Notes: generated by a model from the sequence alone, not told the origin. A DNA stretch of 64,000 nt from Clostridiales bacterium (GCA_019410105.1 DXTB01000002.1:80040-144039); one strand, 5' to 3'; numbered from the stretch's first letter, positions 26,977-37,511 are shown. A program made the numbers and translations.

Positions 26977-27588
26977 ATGTACGCACATCCCTTTTCCGCC
27001 GACTACTGGCGGGACGCGTCCCGGGAGGTCCGGGACCTTCGGAAGCTGCTGTTCTCCGCCCTGATGATCGCCCTGTGCATTGTGCTGGCCCAAGTGCCCT
27101 CGGTGCCGCTGTTCGGCGGGGCCAAGGTCACCTGGGGCTTCCTGGCCCGGTCCGTCTGTGCTTGGGTCTGCGGCCCGGTGCTGGGCCTGCTGTTCGCCTT
27201 TGCGGAGGACATCCTCAGCTTCTTCCTCACTGGAGGAGGCGGCTATCCCTTTTTCCCCGGCTATACTCTGACCACTATGCTGGGTGTGCTGACCTACGCT
27301 CTGTTCCTGTACCGGGCGCCCCTGCGGGTCTGGCGGATCTTCTGCGCCAAGCTGGTCACCAATGTGCAGAACGTGGTGCTGGGGGCGCTGTGGATCGCCA
27401 TTCTCAACAGCAACGGCCGCTTCAGCCTGGAGGCCTGGTATGCCAGCGCGTCTCTCAGCGCGGTGAAAAACCTCATCATGCTGCCGGTGCAGACGGTGCT
27501 GCTGGTGCTTCTGCTGCGGGCGCTGCAGCCGGCCCTTCAGCGGACGGGGATGCTGCCCCGGCAGGGGGCGGGGGCCAGGCCGGACTGA
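26977..27588 (+). CDS. folT: folate ECF transporter S component FolT
   Basis: A 203-residue membrane protein with about six helices that captures folates and works with a shared ECF energising module. The segments LMIALCIVLAQ and KVTWGFLARSVCAWVCGP match FolT. ATG 26977 follows AGAAGGAGG at the usual distance. It lies directly behind a THF riboswitch, so it is probably shut down when reduced folate is plentiful. Confidence 0.88.
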   Translation: MYAHPFSADYWRDASREVRDLRKLLFSALMIALCIVLAQVPSVPLFGGAKVTWGFLARSVCAWVCGPVLGLLFAFAEDILSFFLTGGGGYPFFPGYTLTTMLGVLTYALFLYRAPLRVWRIFCAKLVTNVQNVVLGALWIAILNSNGRFSLEAWYASASLSAVKNLIMLPVQTVLLVLLLRALQPALQRTGMLPRQGAGARPD

Positions 27589-27613
27589 GCGGACAGGGGG
27601 ACCATGTGAGACG

Positions 27614-27645
27614 AAAAACCGGCCGCGGCAGGCGGCCGGTTTTTG
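27614..27645 (+). terminator. terminator after folT
   Basis: AAAACCGGCCGC pairs with GCGGCCGGTTTT and ends in TTTTT. Confidence 0.9.
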
Positions 27646-27714
27646 ATTTGCGGAGCCGCGGAAAATGTTCAAAAATCCGATGGCATTTGTTTACAATTTG
27701 TTTATATCCATCCG

Positions 27715-27743
27715 TTGACAATGAAGGCGCGTGGTGGTAAACT
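27715..27743 (+). promoter_or_regulatory. promoter of the hrcA-grpE-dnaK operon
   Basis: TTGACA (27715-27720), a 17-base spacer, TAAACT (27738-27743), immediately before the CIRCE element. Confidence 0.85.
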
Positions 27744-27747
27744 CGTT

Positions 27748-27774
27748 TTAGCACTCCGGAGAAAGGAGTGCTAA
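27748..27774 (+). promoter_or_regulatory. CIRCE element (HrcA operator)
   Basis: TTAGCACTC (27748-27756), nine bases, GAGTGCTAA (27766-27774). This is a perfect match to the consensus. It overlaps the expected transcription start, so HrcA would repress the heat-shock operon here. Confidence 0.97.
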
Positions 27775-27811
27775 AACCAGCGTGAGACAGCTTGGACCAG
27801 AGGTGCTTTTT

Positions 27812-28855
27812 GTGGAACTCACGGACCGGAAAAAGCAAATACTGAAAGTGGTGGTGGAGGACTATGTCCGTACTGCAGAGCCGGTGGGTTCCAAGGCCAT
27901 TGCCGCGGAGATGGGCGGCGTCAGCTCCGCCACCATTCGCAACGAGCTGTCGGATCTGACGGAGCTGGGCTATCTGGAACAGCCCCACACCTCCGCCGGG
28001 CGGGTGCCCTCTCCCAAGGGTTACCGGCTGTATGTCAACGAGCTGATGGAGCGCCAGCGGCTCTCCATCGCAGAGACGGAGCGGATCAACCAGTCCCTCC
28101 AGATGCGGATGGAGGAGCTGGACCGGGTGATCTCCCAGGCGGGCCGGGCGGTGAGTTCTCTGATGAACTACCCCGCCTATGTGGCCGCCACCGGCAAGAA
28201 GCAGATGACCGCCCGGCGGTTTGAGCTGCTGCCCGTGGATGAGCACAGCTGCATCGTGGTCATGATGATGGGCGACAACCGGGTGAAGAGCCAGCTGCTG
28301 CGGATGCAGCTGAAGGTGGACACCGAGCAGATGCCCACCCTGGTGAACCTGCTGAACAGCAACTTCACCGGGATCTCCGCAGACGAGATGAACCGGCGGC
28401 TGATGGATGTGTCCGAACAGGTGACGCCCCAGATGTTCCTGCTGTTGAGCCAGACCATCGCCTACGCGGCGGATGTGCTGGAGGAGGCGGGGCAGAAAGA
28501 GGTGTTTACCGTGGGCACCAGCCAACTGCTGAAGCTGCCGGAGTTCCGGGACGCAGACAAGGCCCACCAGCTGATGAGCTTTTTGTCCGACAGCAAGGAG
28601 AATCTCCCTGTGCCGGACGAGGGGCCCATGAAGATCCTGATCGGTCCGGAGAATGTCAGCGAGGCCCTGCAGGACACCAGTGTGGTGGTGGCCAGCTATG
28701 ACATCGGCAACGACATGCGGGGCCTGATCGGCGTGGTGGGACCCACACGAATGGATTACGGAACCGTGGCCGCCCGGCTCTCCGGCTTTGCGGAGGGATT
28801 GACGCGGCTGTTCGGCAAACAGGAATTACCCCCGAAGGAGGATGCAAAAGAATGA
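27812..28855 (+). CDS. hrcA: heat-inducible transcription repressor HrcA
   Basis: A 347-residue repressor that binds CIRCE and needs GroE for activity in known systems. The N-terminal winged helix reads EPVGSKAIAAEMGGVSSATIRNEL (residues about 23-46, given in part), followed by TELGYLEQPHTSAGRVPS. GTG 27812 has GAGGTG six bases upstream and gives the usual length; GTG 27782 would add ten untypical residues. It overlaps grpE by ATGA. Confidence 0.96.
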   Translation: MELTDRKKQILKVVVEDYVRTAEPVGSKAIAAEMGGVSSATIRNELSDLTELGYLEQPHTSAGRVPSPKGYRLYVNELMERQRLSIAETERINQSLQMRMEELDRVISQAGRAVSSLMNYPAYVAATGKKQMTARRFELLPVDEHSCIVVMMMGDNRVKSQLLRMQLKVDTEQMPTLVNLLNSNFTGISADEMNRRLMDVSEQVTPQMFLLLSQTIAYAADVLEEAGQKEVFTVGTSQLLKLPEFRDADKAHQLMSFLSDSKENLPVPDEGPMKILIGPENVSEALQDTSVVVASYDIGNDMRGLIGVVGPTRMDYGTVAARLSGFAEGLTRLFGKQELPPKEDAKE

Positions 28856-29463
28856 GCGAAGAGACGAAGCAGCCGGCGGAGGAGACGCCGGAAGAGCCGC
28901 AGGAGGCTCCTCAGGAAGAGGCTCCCCCCGCGGAGGAGAAGGTGCCCGATGAGAAGGCGGAGAAGGCCGCCAGGGGCAAGAAGAAAAAGGAAAAGACCTA
29001 CACCCTGACCCGGGAGCAGATGGAGGCGGCGGAGCTGGCCGCCCGGCAGCTGGAGTCCGTGAAGGATCAGTTCGTCCGGCTGACGGCAGAGTACGACAAC
29101 TACCGCAAGCGCACCGCTAAGGAGAAAGACAATCTCTACCAGGACGCCAAGGCGGACACCATCAAGGAGTTCCTGGCGGTGTACGACAACCTGGAGCGGG
29201 CTGTGGCCACTGAAGGCGATGAGGACTCTCCCCACAAGAAGGGGCTGGAGATGATCTTCCACCAGTACCAGGAGATCCTGAAGAAGCTGGGAGTCACGGA
29301 GATCGAGGCCCAGGGCCAGCCATTTGACCCGGAAAAGCACAACGCCGTTATGCACATCGACGATGAGAACCTTGGGGAGAACGTGGTATCCCAGGTGTTC
29401 CAGGCGGGGTTCCTGCTGGGTGACAAGGTGATCCGACACGCTATTGTGCAGGTGGCAAACTGA
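28852..29463 (+). CDS. grpE: nucleotide exchange factor GrpE
   Basis: A 203-residue co-chaperone that releases ADP from DnaK. An acidic, probably disordered N-terminus (about residues 1-40) and a Lys-rich segment lead into the long coiled coil and the beta domain. Family marks are YDNYRKRT and FDPEKHNAV..D. It is translationally coupled to hrcA and separated from dnaK by a 222-bp structured spacer. Confidence 0.95.
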   Translation: MSEETKQPAEETPEEPQEAPQEEAPPAEEKVPDEKAEKAARGKKKKEKTYTLTREQMEAAELAARQLESVKDQFVRLTAEYDNYRKRTAKEKDNLYQDAKADTIKEFLAVYDNLERAVATEGDEDSPHKKGLEMIFHQYQEILKKLGVTEIEAQGQPFDPEKHNAVMHIDDENLGENVVSQVFQAGFLLGDKVIRHAIVQVAN

Positions 29464-29470
29464 GCGAATT

Positions 29471-29586
29471 CGAGAGGGGGACTGTGTCCCCCCTCGACCT
29501 TCCCCCGCACCAGTGACATCGGCCACTGGCGTGTGCGCCCACGGCGCACGAGCCAACGTGTTTTTGTCAGGCATATATCCTGACAA
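29471..29586 (+). promoter_or_regulatory. cluster of four hairpins between grpE and dnaK
   Basis: The stems are at about 29471-29496 (GAGGGGG with CCCCCTC), 29510-29529 (CCAGTG with CACTGG), 29530-29550 (CGTGTGCGCC with GGCGCACG) and 29564-29586 (TTGTCAGG with CCTGACAA). There is no good T-run after any of them. A processing or stability role in the heat-shock mRNA is likely but not shown. Confidence 0.6.
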
Positions 29587-29685
29587 ATCATTGCAATGGA
29601 TTCGCCTGGGGGGAATGAAAACAACAATCGCAAATTTTTATTTGTTGAGATAGAATTATTTGATCATAAATTGGAGGCAATCATT

Positions 29686-31539
<1,854 letters not shown>

Positions 31540-31552
31540 TCAGATGCCATGC

Positions 31553-31587
31553 GGCCGCGCGGGCGGGGGACACCCCCGCCTGCGCGG
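31553..31587 (+). terminator. GC-rich hairpin after dnaK
   Basis: CGCGCGGGCGGGGG pairs with CCCCGCCTGCGCG across ACAC. There is no T-run, so it may be an mRNA stabiliser or partial terminator rather than a full stop. Confidence 0.55.
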
Positions 31588-31598
31588 CACGCTCTCAT

Positions 31599-31720
31599 GA
31601 ATTAGGAATTAGAAATCAGGAATAAGGAATTGAGGTGTCCGGCGGAGCCGGACGGATTTCAATTCATCCGCCGGGAGCGGATTCCACAATTCCTAATTCC
31701 TAACTCCCCATTCCTAATTG
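31599..31720. repeat. MITE-like foldback element between dnaK and dnaJ
   Basis: Two 34-bp arms (31599-31632 and 31687-31720) built from AATTAGGAATT-type units are imperfect inverted repeats, matching at roughly three quarters of positions. They enclose a GC-rich hairpin (GTCCGGC..GCCGGAC). The AT-rich arms contrast with the surrounding genes. No transposase is encoded. Confidence 0.65.
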
Positions 31721-31736
31721 AAAAGTTGGTGATTCT

Positions 31737-32876
31737 ATGGCAGAACAGAAACGCGATTACTACGAGGTCCTGGGGGTTTCCCGGGGAGCCTCTGAGGATG
31801 AGATCAAAAAGGCCTATAAAAAAATGGCCCGGAAGTATCACCCGGACCTGAATCCGGGGGACAAGACGGCGGAGGAGAAGTTCAAGGAGGTCAACGAGGC
31901 CTATGAGGTCCTCTCCGACGCGGACAAGAAGGCCCGGTACGACCAGTACGGCCATGCGGGCGTTGACCCCAACTTCGGCGCCGGGGGCTTCGGCGGCGGA
32001 TTCGACGGGAGCTTCGACTTCGGCGACCTGGGGGACATCTTCGGCAGCTTTTTCGGCGGCGGCTTCGGCGGCGGGCGGCGCACCAATCCCAACGCCCCCC
32101 AGCGGGGCGAGAGCATCCGCATGTCCATCGCCATCAGCTTCGAGGAGGCGGCCTTCGGCTGTGAGAAGGCAGTCACCGTGGAGCGGTATGAGACCTGCGA
32201 CACCTGCCACGGCAACGGCTGTGCCCCCGGCACGTCGCCGGAGGTGTGCCCGGACTGCCACGGCACCGGGACGGTCCAGGTCCGGCGGCAGACGCCCATG
32301 GGCGTGTTCGCCACCTCCTCCCCCTGCCCCAAGTGCGGCGGCAAGGGGCGGATTATCCACCAGCCCTGCAAGGACTGCCGGGGCAGTGGTATGGTGCGCA
32401 AGAAAAAGACCATTCAGGCCAGCATTCCCGCCGGCATCGACAACGGGCAGACCATCTCCATCCGTGGACAGGGCAACGCCGGCAAGAACGGCGGCCCGGC
32501 GGGCGACCTGCTGATTACCATTACGGTCCGGCCTCACGAGATGTTCCGGCGGGAGGGCACCTCCGTCCTGTGCGAGGCGCCCATCACCTTCACCCAGGCG
32601 GTGCTGGGTGCGGAGCTGGAGATCCCCACTATCGACGGCAAAGTGAAGTATACCCTGCCGGAGGGCACCCAGTCCGGCACCACCTTCCGCCTGAAGGGCA
32701 AGGGCATCCCCTCCATCAACGGCCGGGGGCGGGGCGACCAGTATGTCACCGTCTACATTGAAACCCCCAAAAATCTGAACAAGGAGCAGAAGGAAGCCCT
32801 GAAGAAGTTCGCCGAGACCATGGGCGAGAGCAATTACGAGGAGCAGAAGAAGTTCTTCAAGAAGTTCAAAAAGTGA
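31737..32876 (+). CDS. dnaJ: chaperone protein DnaJ (Hsp40)
   Basis: A 379-residue co-chaperone of DnaK. The J domain with YHPDLNPGD is near residue 34, a Gly/Phe-rich region spans about 75-115, and four zinc motifs follow ([32 protein letters not shown]) before the C-terminal substrate domains. The start at 31737 lies 16 bases beyond the foldback repeat. The upstream ribosome site (TTGGTG) is weak, which the inserted repeat may have caused. Confidence 0.97.
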   Translation: MAEQKRDYYEVLGVSRGASEDEIKKAYKKMARKYHPDLNPGDKTAEEKFKEVNEAYEVLSDADKKARYDQYGHAGVDPNFGAGGFGGGFDGSFDFGDLGDIFGSFFGGGFGGGRRTNPNAPQRGESIRMSIAISFEEAAFGCEKAVTVERYETCDTCHGNGCAPGTSPEVCPDCHGTGTVQVRRQTPMGVFATSSPCPKCGGKGRIIHQPCKDCRGSGMVRKKKTIQASIPAGIDNGQTISIRGQGNAGKNGGPAGDLLITITVRPHEMFRREGTSVLCEAPITFTQAVLGAELEIPTIDGKVKYTLPEGTQSGTTFRLKGKGIPSINGRGRGDQYVTVYIETPKNLNKEQKEALKKFAETMGESNYEEQKKFFKKFKK

Positions 32877-32883
32877 GGCACGT

Positions 32884-33693
32884 ATGTATTTAGCCGACTA
32901 CCACGTCCACTCCCGCATCTCACCGGACGCCTCCGCCTCCATGCAGGAGATGGCGGAGGCGGCCATCCGGCTGGGGTTCCAGGAGATCTGCTTCACAGAC
33001 CATGTGGAGCCCATCCGGTTCGGCACCACCGAACCCCGGGGGGCCTATGACTGGGATCCCATGATTGCGGAGTTCCGCGCCGCCCGGACGGCGGTGGGGG
33101 ACCGGATCACGTTGCGCCTGGGCGCGGAGCTGGGAGACGCCGTGTGGGGCATCAGGCGGATGGAGTCCATGCTGGCGGAGGCCCCGCCGCTGGACTTTCT
33201 CATCGGCTCCATCCACACCCTGTCGGAGAAGATGGAGGGCCGGGACCTGTATTTCCTTACCCCGCGGGACGAACAGGAAGCGCGGGACTGCCTTGCCGAC
33301 TACCTGGGCCAGGTGCGGAAGCTCGCGGAGTGGGGGCGATTCCAGGTACTGGGCCATCTGACGCTGCCCCTGCGGTATTTGAACGAGAACCGGGGGATGC
33401 ATGTCAGCTTCGACGGGTTCGAGGAGGAGATCGCGGAGATCTTCCGCCTCATCATCCCCAAGGGCATCGGGATCGAGCTCAACACCAACCGGGGCAACAC
33501 CCCGCTGCCGGACGAAAAGTGGCTGCGGCTGTACCGCTCCCTGGGCGGCGAGATCGTCACCCTGGGGACGGATGCCCACACGCCGGGGTTTGTGGGCTGT
33601 GCCGTCCGGGAGGGGCAGGCGCTGCTGCGGGCCTGCGGATTCCGCCGTTTTGCCGCCTTCCGGCAGGGGAAACCGGTGTGGCATGAATTGTGA
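32884..33693 (+). CDS. PHP-domain histidinol-phosphatase family protein
   Basis: A 269-residue PHP-fold metal-dependent phosphoesterase. DYHVHSRISPDA at the N-terminus supplies the first metal ligands; CFTDHVE and the late TDAHTPG (TLGTDAH) supply others. Proteins like this often dephosphorylate histidinol phosphate in histidine synthesis (HisK/HisJ type). No his genes adjoin it, so a different phosphoester substrate is possible. It starts seven bases after dnaJ behind GAGG. Confidence 0.85.
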   Translation: MYLADYHVHSRISPDASASMQEMAEAAIRLGFQEICFTDHVEPIRFGTTEPRGAYDWDPMIAEFRAARTAVGDRITLRLGAELGDAVWGIRRMESMLAEAPPLDFLIGSIHTLSEKMEGRDLYFLTPRDEQEARDCLADYLGQVRKLAEWGRFQVLGHLTLPLRYLNENRGMHVSFDGFEEEIAEIFRLIIPKGIGIELNTNRGNTPLPDEKWLRLYRSLGGEIVTLGTDAHTPGFVGCAVREGQALLRACGFRRFAAFRQGKPVWHEL

Positions 33694-33694
33694 T

Positions 33695-33723
33695 TTGCTT
33701 TTCAGGGGAAAACTGGCTATAAT
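33695..33723 (+). promoter_or_regulatory. promoter of rpiB
   Basis: TTGCTT (33695-33700), a 17-base spacer, TATAAT (33718-33723). Confidence 0.75.
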
Positions 33724-33788
33724 AAATCCATTCCAGCCCCATTCCTCTCCGAATGGGATGACTTGATTTGAAAAGGAGAACGATCACC

Positions 33789-34226
33789 ATGAAAATCGCT
33801 CTGGGTTCTGATCACGGCGGCTACGCGCTGAAATGCGACATCATCCAGCTTCTGGAGAAGCTGGGCCATGAATACAAGGACTTCGGCTGCTACTCGACGG
33901 AGAGCTGCGACTACCCCGACTTCGGCGAGGCGGCGGCCCGGGCTGTGGCCTCCGGCGAGTATGATCGGGGCATCGTCATCTGCACCACCGGCATCGGCAT
34001 CTCCATTGCCGCCAACAAGGTGCAGGGTATCCGCTGCGCCCACTGCGCCGACTCCCTGGAGGCGGAGATGACCCGCCGCCACAACGACGCCAATATGCTG
34101 GCCATCGGCGCGGGGTTCACCGGCAAGAACCTGGCGGAGCGGATGGTGGAGGTGTTCCTCTCCACGGACTTTGAGGGTGGCCGGCATGAGCGGCGCGTGA
34201 ACAAGCTCAACGCCATCCAGCCCTGA
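33789..34226 (+). CDS. rpiB: ribose-5-phosphate isomerase B
   Basis: A 145-residue sugar-phosphate isomerase of the RpiB/LacAB family that interconverts ribose 5-phosphate and ribulose 5-phosphate. Key segments are SDHGGYALK near the N-terminus, the active-site loop ICTTGIGISIAANKV with the conserved cysteine, and RRHNDANMLAIG. ATG 33789 follows AAGGAG. Confidence 0.95.
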   Translation: MKIALGSDHGGYALKCDIIQLLEKLGHEYKDFGCYSTESCDYPDFGEAAARAVASGEYDRGIVICTTGIGISIAANKVQGIRCAHCADSLEAEMTRRHNDANMLAIGAGFTGKNLAERMVEVFLSTDFEGGRHERRVNKLNAIQP

Positions 34227-34263
34227 CGGGCAGGGGCAATCTCCTGGAGAAGAGGTGACGGAC

Positions 34264-35307
34264 ATGGGAGGCACCAAGGGCTACCGGAGCTACCGGGGCA
34301 GGACCTCCAAGGGGAAGATCGCGCTGGCAGTGCTGCTGGTGCTCATCATCCTGGCGGCGGTGGGCTTTCTATGGCTGCAGGAGTATATCGTCTACGATAG
34401 GGACGGCAGCTTCCACCTGGAGTTGCCCTGGAAGACGGAGACGCCCCCCGCGGAAGAGGAAGTGCCCCCAGAGGACGTAGAGATTACCATTCAGGAGCCG
34501 GAGAAGCCGAAGGCTCTGGCTGCCTTCTCTGCTTCCGCCGCGCCGCTGACCCAGGCGGGCTGGAAAGATGCCTGGCTGGGAGCCTCTGTGATGTCTGCTC
34601 CCGCCTATAACGCTGCTGCCGTCACGCTGAAAGACAGCACCGGACACATCTACTTTGCTGCCACTGGCGCCGCGGCCGGCACCGTGAGCACGGCGGAGGA
34701 CACGGCGGCGGCTCTGGCGGAGGTGACGGAAAGCAGTTACCACTCCATCGCCCGGATGAGCTGCTTCCTGGACCCCATTGCCGCCCGCGCGGACGTGGAG
34801 GGCATGGGACTGAAGAACACCGGCGGCTATATCTTCTACGACGGGAACAACGGAAACTGGCTGGATCCCAGCAAGCCGGCGGCCCGGCAGTACCTGTGCA
34901 CCCTGGCGGCGGAGCTGGCACAACAGGGTTTTGATGAAATCCTGCTAACGGATGTGGGCTATCCCACAGTAGGGAAGCTGGACAAGATCGACTACAACGG
35001 CGCCGACCGGGCGGCCAGCATCCGGCTGTTCCTGGAGGAGCTGCGCAGCGCTCTGGGTGAGTATGGTGTGGCTGTCTCCATTGAGCTGCCGCCGGAGGTC
35101 ATCACCTCCGGCGCCGACGACACTGCCGGCCTGGTACTCTCGGATATCGCCCCGCTGGTGGACCGAGTCTACGCCGTCACCACGGTTGACCAGATCCCCG
35201 CGCTGGAAGCGGCGGTCAGTGCCGCCGGTGAGGACACGGACTTCGTGGCGGAGCTAACGGGCCACAGCCCTGATGTGACCGGCAGCTGCCTGATCCTTGC
35301 AGATTGA
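34264..35307 (+). CDS. membrane-anchored putative glycoside hydrolase (DUF4015-like)
   Basis: A 347-residue protein with one N-terminal membrane segment (about residues 19-38), a Pro/Glu-rich linker and a TIM-barrel-like domain. The barrel segments AARQYLCTLAAELAQQGFDEILLTDVGYPT and the acidic strand ends resemble putative glycosidases of the DUF4015 type. Catalytic residues cannot be assigned with certainty. ATG 34264 has AGAGGTGA upstream. It follows rpiB by 37 bases and probably shares its transcript. Confidence 0.65.
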   Translation: MGGTKGYRSYRGRTSKGKIALAVLLVLIILAAVGFLWLQEYIVYDRDGSFHLELPWKTETPPAEEEVPPEDVEITIQEPEKPKALAAFSASAAPLTQAGWKDAWLGASVMSAPAYNAAAVTLKDSTGHIYFAATGAAAGTVSTAEDTAAALAEVTESSYHSIARMSCFLDPIAARADVEGMGLKNTGGYIFYDGNNGNWLDPSKPAARQYLCTLAAELAQQGFDEILLTDVGYPTVGKLDKIDYNGADRAASIRLFLEELRSALGEYGVAVSIELPPEVITSGADDTAGLVLSDIAPLVDRVYAVTTVDQIPALEAAVSAAGEDTDFVAELTGHSPDVTGSCLILAD

Positions 35308-35324
35308 AGACAGATGAAGAGGAG

Positions 35325-35356
35325 AGCGCCCGTGCCGATTGGCACGGGCGCTTTTC
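35325..35356 (+). terminator. terminator between converging genes at 35.3 kb
   Basis: AGCGCCCGTGCC pairs with GGCACGGGCGCT across GATT and is followed by TTTT. Confidence 0.85.
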
Positions 35357-35366
35357 TGGAGCTTCC

Positions 35367-35666
35367 TCAGCGGTGCGCCTCCTCATAGGACCGCAGGGTC
35401 CCTTCTGTCAATCGGGAGAGCTTATGGAGCCGTTCATTCACCATATCCCACATACACATGGGCAAGTGATCCCGGTGACCACGGTGCAGCGTCACGCACT
35501 CAAAGCAGTTGCCGTGGTGAGGGCAGGCCTGCTTGCAGGGGCAGTGGTCACCGCTCTCCCGCACCTGCTTCAGAAATTCCCGCTTGATGGCCATGGCTTC
35601 CGCATGGCGGCCCTCCCGGTCCAGCTCGTTTTGCTCAATTGCAAGTTCATTGCCATCGATCTTCAT
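35367..35666 (-). CDS. small Cys/His-rich protein, probable metal-binding
   Basis: A 99-residue protein with a dense ligand cluster CPCKQACPHHGNCFEC followed by LHRGHRDHLPMC. The spacing suggests two small zinc or iron-sulfur sites. It belongs to a conserved uncharacterised clostridial family. It overlaps the preceding metallo-hydrolase by ATGA and is the last gene of the minus-strand MerR operon. An internal promoter may also serve it. Confidence 0.7.
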   Translation of the reverse strand: MKIDGNELAIEQNELDREGRHAEAMAIKREFLKQVRESGDHCPCKQACPHHGNCFECVTLHRGHRDHLPMCMWDMVNERLHKLSRLTEGTLRSYEEAHR

Positions 35667-36394
35667 GTGTCCGCTTCCTCCTCAAATGTAAAGACTTGAC
35701 CGACTCTGTTAACGTACACAGTTCGGGATGTGAAAGAAGTATAGCATGACAGGAATTGATTTGTAAAGTTAAAATTTCCCCACTGGTGCATGGGCAGAAA
35801 GCGGCGGATATCCGCCAGCTCCAGGAAGTACCGGGGGCCACGGAAGCCGTCCTCCCCCAGACGGGGATCCAGAGGCAGCATGGCCAGATCGATCTTCCGG
35901 CCCCGGAGAGGTTCCGCATACCGCCGGAAGTCCGCTTCCATGTTCCGGTTCCAGACGGGGTCCTCGCCCTCCCAGTGCCACCAGTTCAGATCCCCGGCAT
36001 GAAAGACCGTCCGGCCTTCCGCCGTCACCAGAAAGGCCACGCCCTCGTCGGTGGAGGGCAGTGCCTCCACGGTGACGCCGGGCAGGGGAGAGGCGCTCTC
36101 CCCGCCGGAAAGCACCCGGCAGTCCGCGGCGGCTTTTTCCGAGAGTCCCCATTTCTTCCGGTTCCGGTCTGTCAGATGGATGCCCTTGCCAAGAAGGAAT
36201 CGGACATCCCGCTGCCCGTCATCCAGAGCAAAAATCCGGGGATCAAAGTGGTCTGGATGGCGATGGCTGGCAAAGACCAGCAGGGGGCCTGATGGCAGGG
36301 GGGGCAGGTCCCCCTTCCACCAGTCAAAGAGCAGCGTGAGACCGGGCAGCTCCACCAGAAAGCCGCTGTGGTCCAGAAAGGTGACGTGCATCAT
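35663..36394 (-). CDS. MBL-fold metallo-hydrolase (UlaG-like)
   Basis: A 243-residue beta-lactamase-fold hydrolase. The zinc motif SHRHPDHFD is near residue 44, and later ligand regions include FHAGDLN and the C-terminal MHQWG. This arrangement resembles UlaG-type small-molecule hydrolases, but the substrate is unknown. The final 38 residues are encoded by noticeably AT-richer DNA that also contains a promoter-like sequence. It overlaps YbjQ upstream and the Cys/His-rich gene downstream by ATGA. Confidence 0.85.
   Translation of the reverse strand: MMHVTFLDHSGFLVELPGLTLLFDWWKGDLPPLPSGPLLVFASHRHPDHFDPRIFALDDGQRDVRFLLGKGIHLTDRNRKKWGLSEKAAADCRVLSGGESASPLPGVTVEALPSTDEGVAFLVTAEGRTVFHAGDLNWWHWEGEDPVWNRNMEADFRRYAEPLRGRKIDLAMLPLDPRLGEDGFRGPRYFLELADIRRFLPMHQWGNFNFTNQFLSCYTSFTSRTVYVNRVGQVFTFEEEADT
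35738..35767 (-). promoter_or_regulatory. possible internal promoter for the Cys/His-rich gene
   Basis: On the minus strand, TTTACA, an 18-base spacer and TATACT, inside the AT-rich end of the metallo-hydrolase gene. Confidence 0.45.
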
Positions 36395-36702
36395 TTGAAC
36401 TTTACAGCCGTTCCGTAGGCAATGACCTCCGCCGCCCCCTGCATCACGGAGGCAGAGGCGTACCGCAGGCCCACCACTGCGTCGGCTCCCAGAGCCTCTG
36501 CCGCGTCCACCATGCGCTTGGTGGCGATCTGCCGGGCCTCCACCAGCATCTCGGTGTAGCCGGTGATCTCTCCGCCCACCAGGGTCTTCATGCCGGCCAT
36601 GAAATCGCGGCCGAAGTTTTTGCTGTACACCACCGTGCCCCGCACGATGTCCAGGGCCTCAAATTCCTGGCCGGGAATGGTCTCAATACTGACGAGCTTC
36701 AT
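36391..36702 (-). CDS. YbjQ/UPF0145 family protein
   Basis: A 103-residue protein with the family blocks GTVVYSKNFGRD, ARQIATKRMVDAAEALGADAVVGLRY and EVIAYGTAV. The family is described as a possible heavy-metal-binding or pentameric domain; the function is unknown. ATG 36702 has GGAGGAG upstream. It overlaps both neighbours in the operon. Confidence 0.9.
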   Translation of the reverse strand: MKLVSIETIPGQEFEALDIVRGTVVYSKNFGRDFMAGMKTLVGGEITGYTEMLVEARQIATKRMVDAAEALGADAVVGLRYASASVMQGAAEVIAYGTAVKFK

Positions 36703-36937
36703 ATAATTCTCCTCCTTTGATCTCTTTCAAGCGGTCCCGCAGGGCCAGCCCCAGCGGGATCAGCCCTGCTGCCTGGACAGCGGCCAGAACCGCCAGCAGA
36801 ACGGATGCCGCACCGCTGGGGAAAAAGGCCTGCCGCACCCACAGCAACACCGCGGCCGCAGCCAGCAGCCATACGGCCGTCCCTGCGGCGGACACCGCTG
36901 CTTGTCGACAATCCCGCCGCTCAGTAGTTCCGCGCAT
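36683..36937 (-). CDS. small two-helix membrane protein, paralogous to the MerR C-terminus
   Basis: An 84-residue protein with two hydrophobic helices (about residues 18-36 and 42-62). It ends with LKEIKGGELYEARQY, closely similar to the end of the upstream MerR-type protein (VREIERGEEDDARNY), so the two share a membrane module. It overlaps the genes on both sides. The function is unknown; a membrane partner of the MerR-type regulator is possible. Confidence 0.75.
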   Translation of the reverse strand: MRGTTERRDCRQAAVSAAGTAVWLLAAAAVLLWVRQAFFPSGAASVLLAVLAAVQAAGLIPLGLALRDRLKEIKGGELYEARQY

Positions 36938-37486
36938 CGTCTTCCTCTCCCCGCTCAATCTCCCGGACCCGCTGGACCAGGGCGATGACCACACCGACCA
37001 CCACTGCCGCCGGGATGGCCACAAAGAGCGCCAGCACCGGCAGGGGCGGCGCACCGGCCGGATCCACCTCGAAAGCCCAGAGGAAGAGCCAGATCAGCCC
37101 CGCCATCAGGACTGACATGACGATGGCGACCACGATGGGCGCCACGAAGCGGCGGCGCCTGGTGTCCTGCTTCTGCTTGTTCATAAAGGTCGTTCCCTCC
37201 TGTTCCATCTGGGCCATCCGATCCAGCAGGGACTGGGCGTCCAGCTCCTCCAGCCGCTCCCTGCGGTCTGTGAGCGTCCCGCAGAAGCGGATGGCCGCTT
37301 CCAGATTCTGCCGCTCCCGCTCCAGGGACACCAGATGGCGGCGCATACCGTCCCCCACGGTGTAGGCGCCGTGCTGCATCTGCCGGATCTCCTCCAGCGG
37401 AAGGCCCAGCTTCCGAAGCAGCTTGATCCGCCGCAGGACCTCCACCTCGTGATGCCCACCAGGGCTTCCACTTCATTGATTTTCAA
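36921..37486 (-). pseudogene. MerR family regulator with membrane C-terminus, HTH deleted and frame shifted
   Basis: From TTG 37486 (GAGGTG seven bases upstream) the frame reads LKINEVEALVGIT, the normal MerR N-terminus. It then passes directly to DNA encoding EVEVLRRIKLLRKLGLPLEEIRQM, but in another frame. The roughly 29 residues that normally lie between (KNIRFYE through the wing) are missing. A downstream GTG at 37445 could still produce a 174-residue protein containing the coiled coil and two membrane helices, ending at 36921, but it could not bind DNA in the usual way. Confidence 0.8.
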
Positions 37487-37511
37487 GGGATTACACCTCA
37501 TCTCTGGGGAC

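Noticed and set aside
27782..27811. GTG 27782 as the hrcA start
   Set aside because: GTG 27812 has a well-placed GAGGTG and gives the normal HrcA N-terminus.
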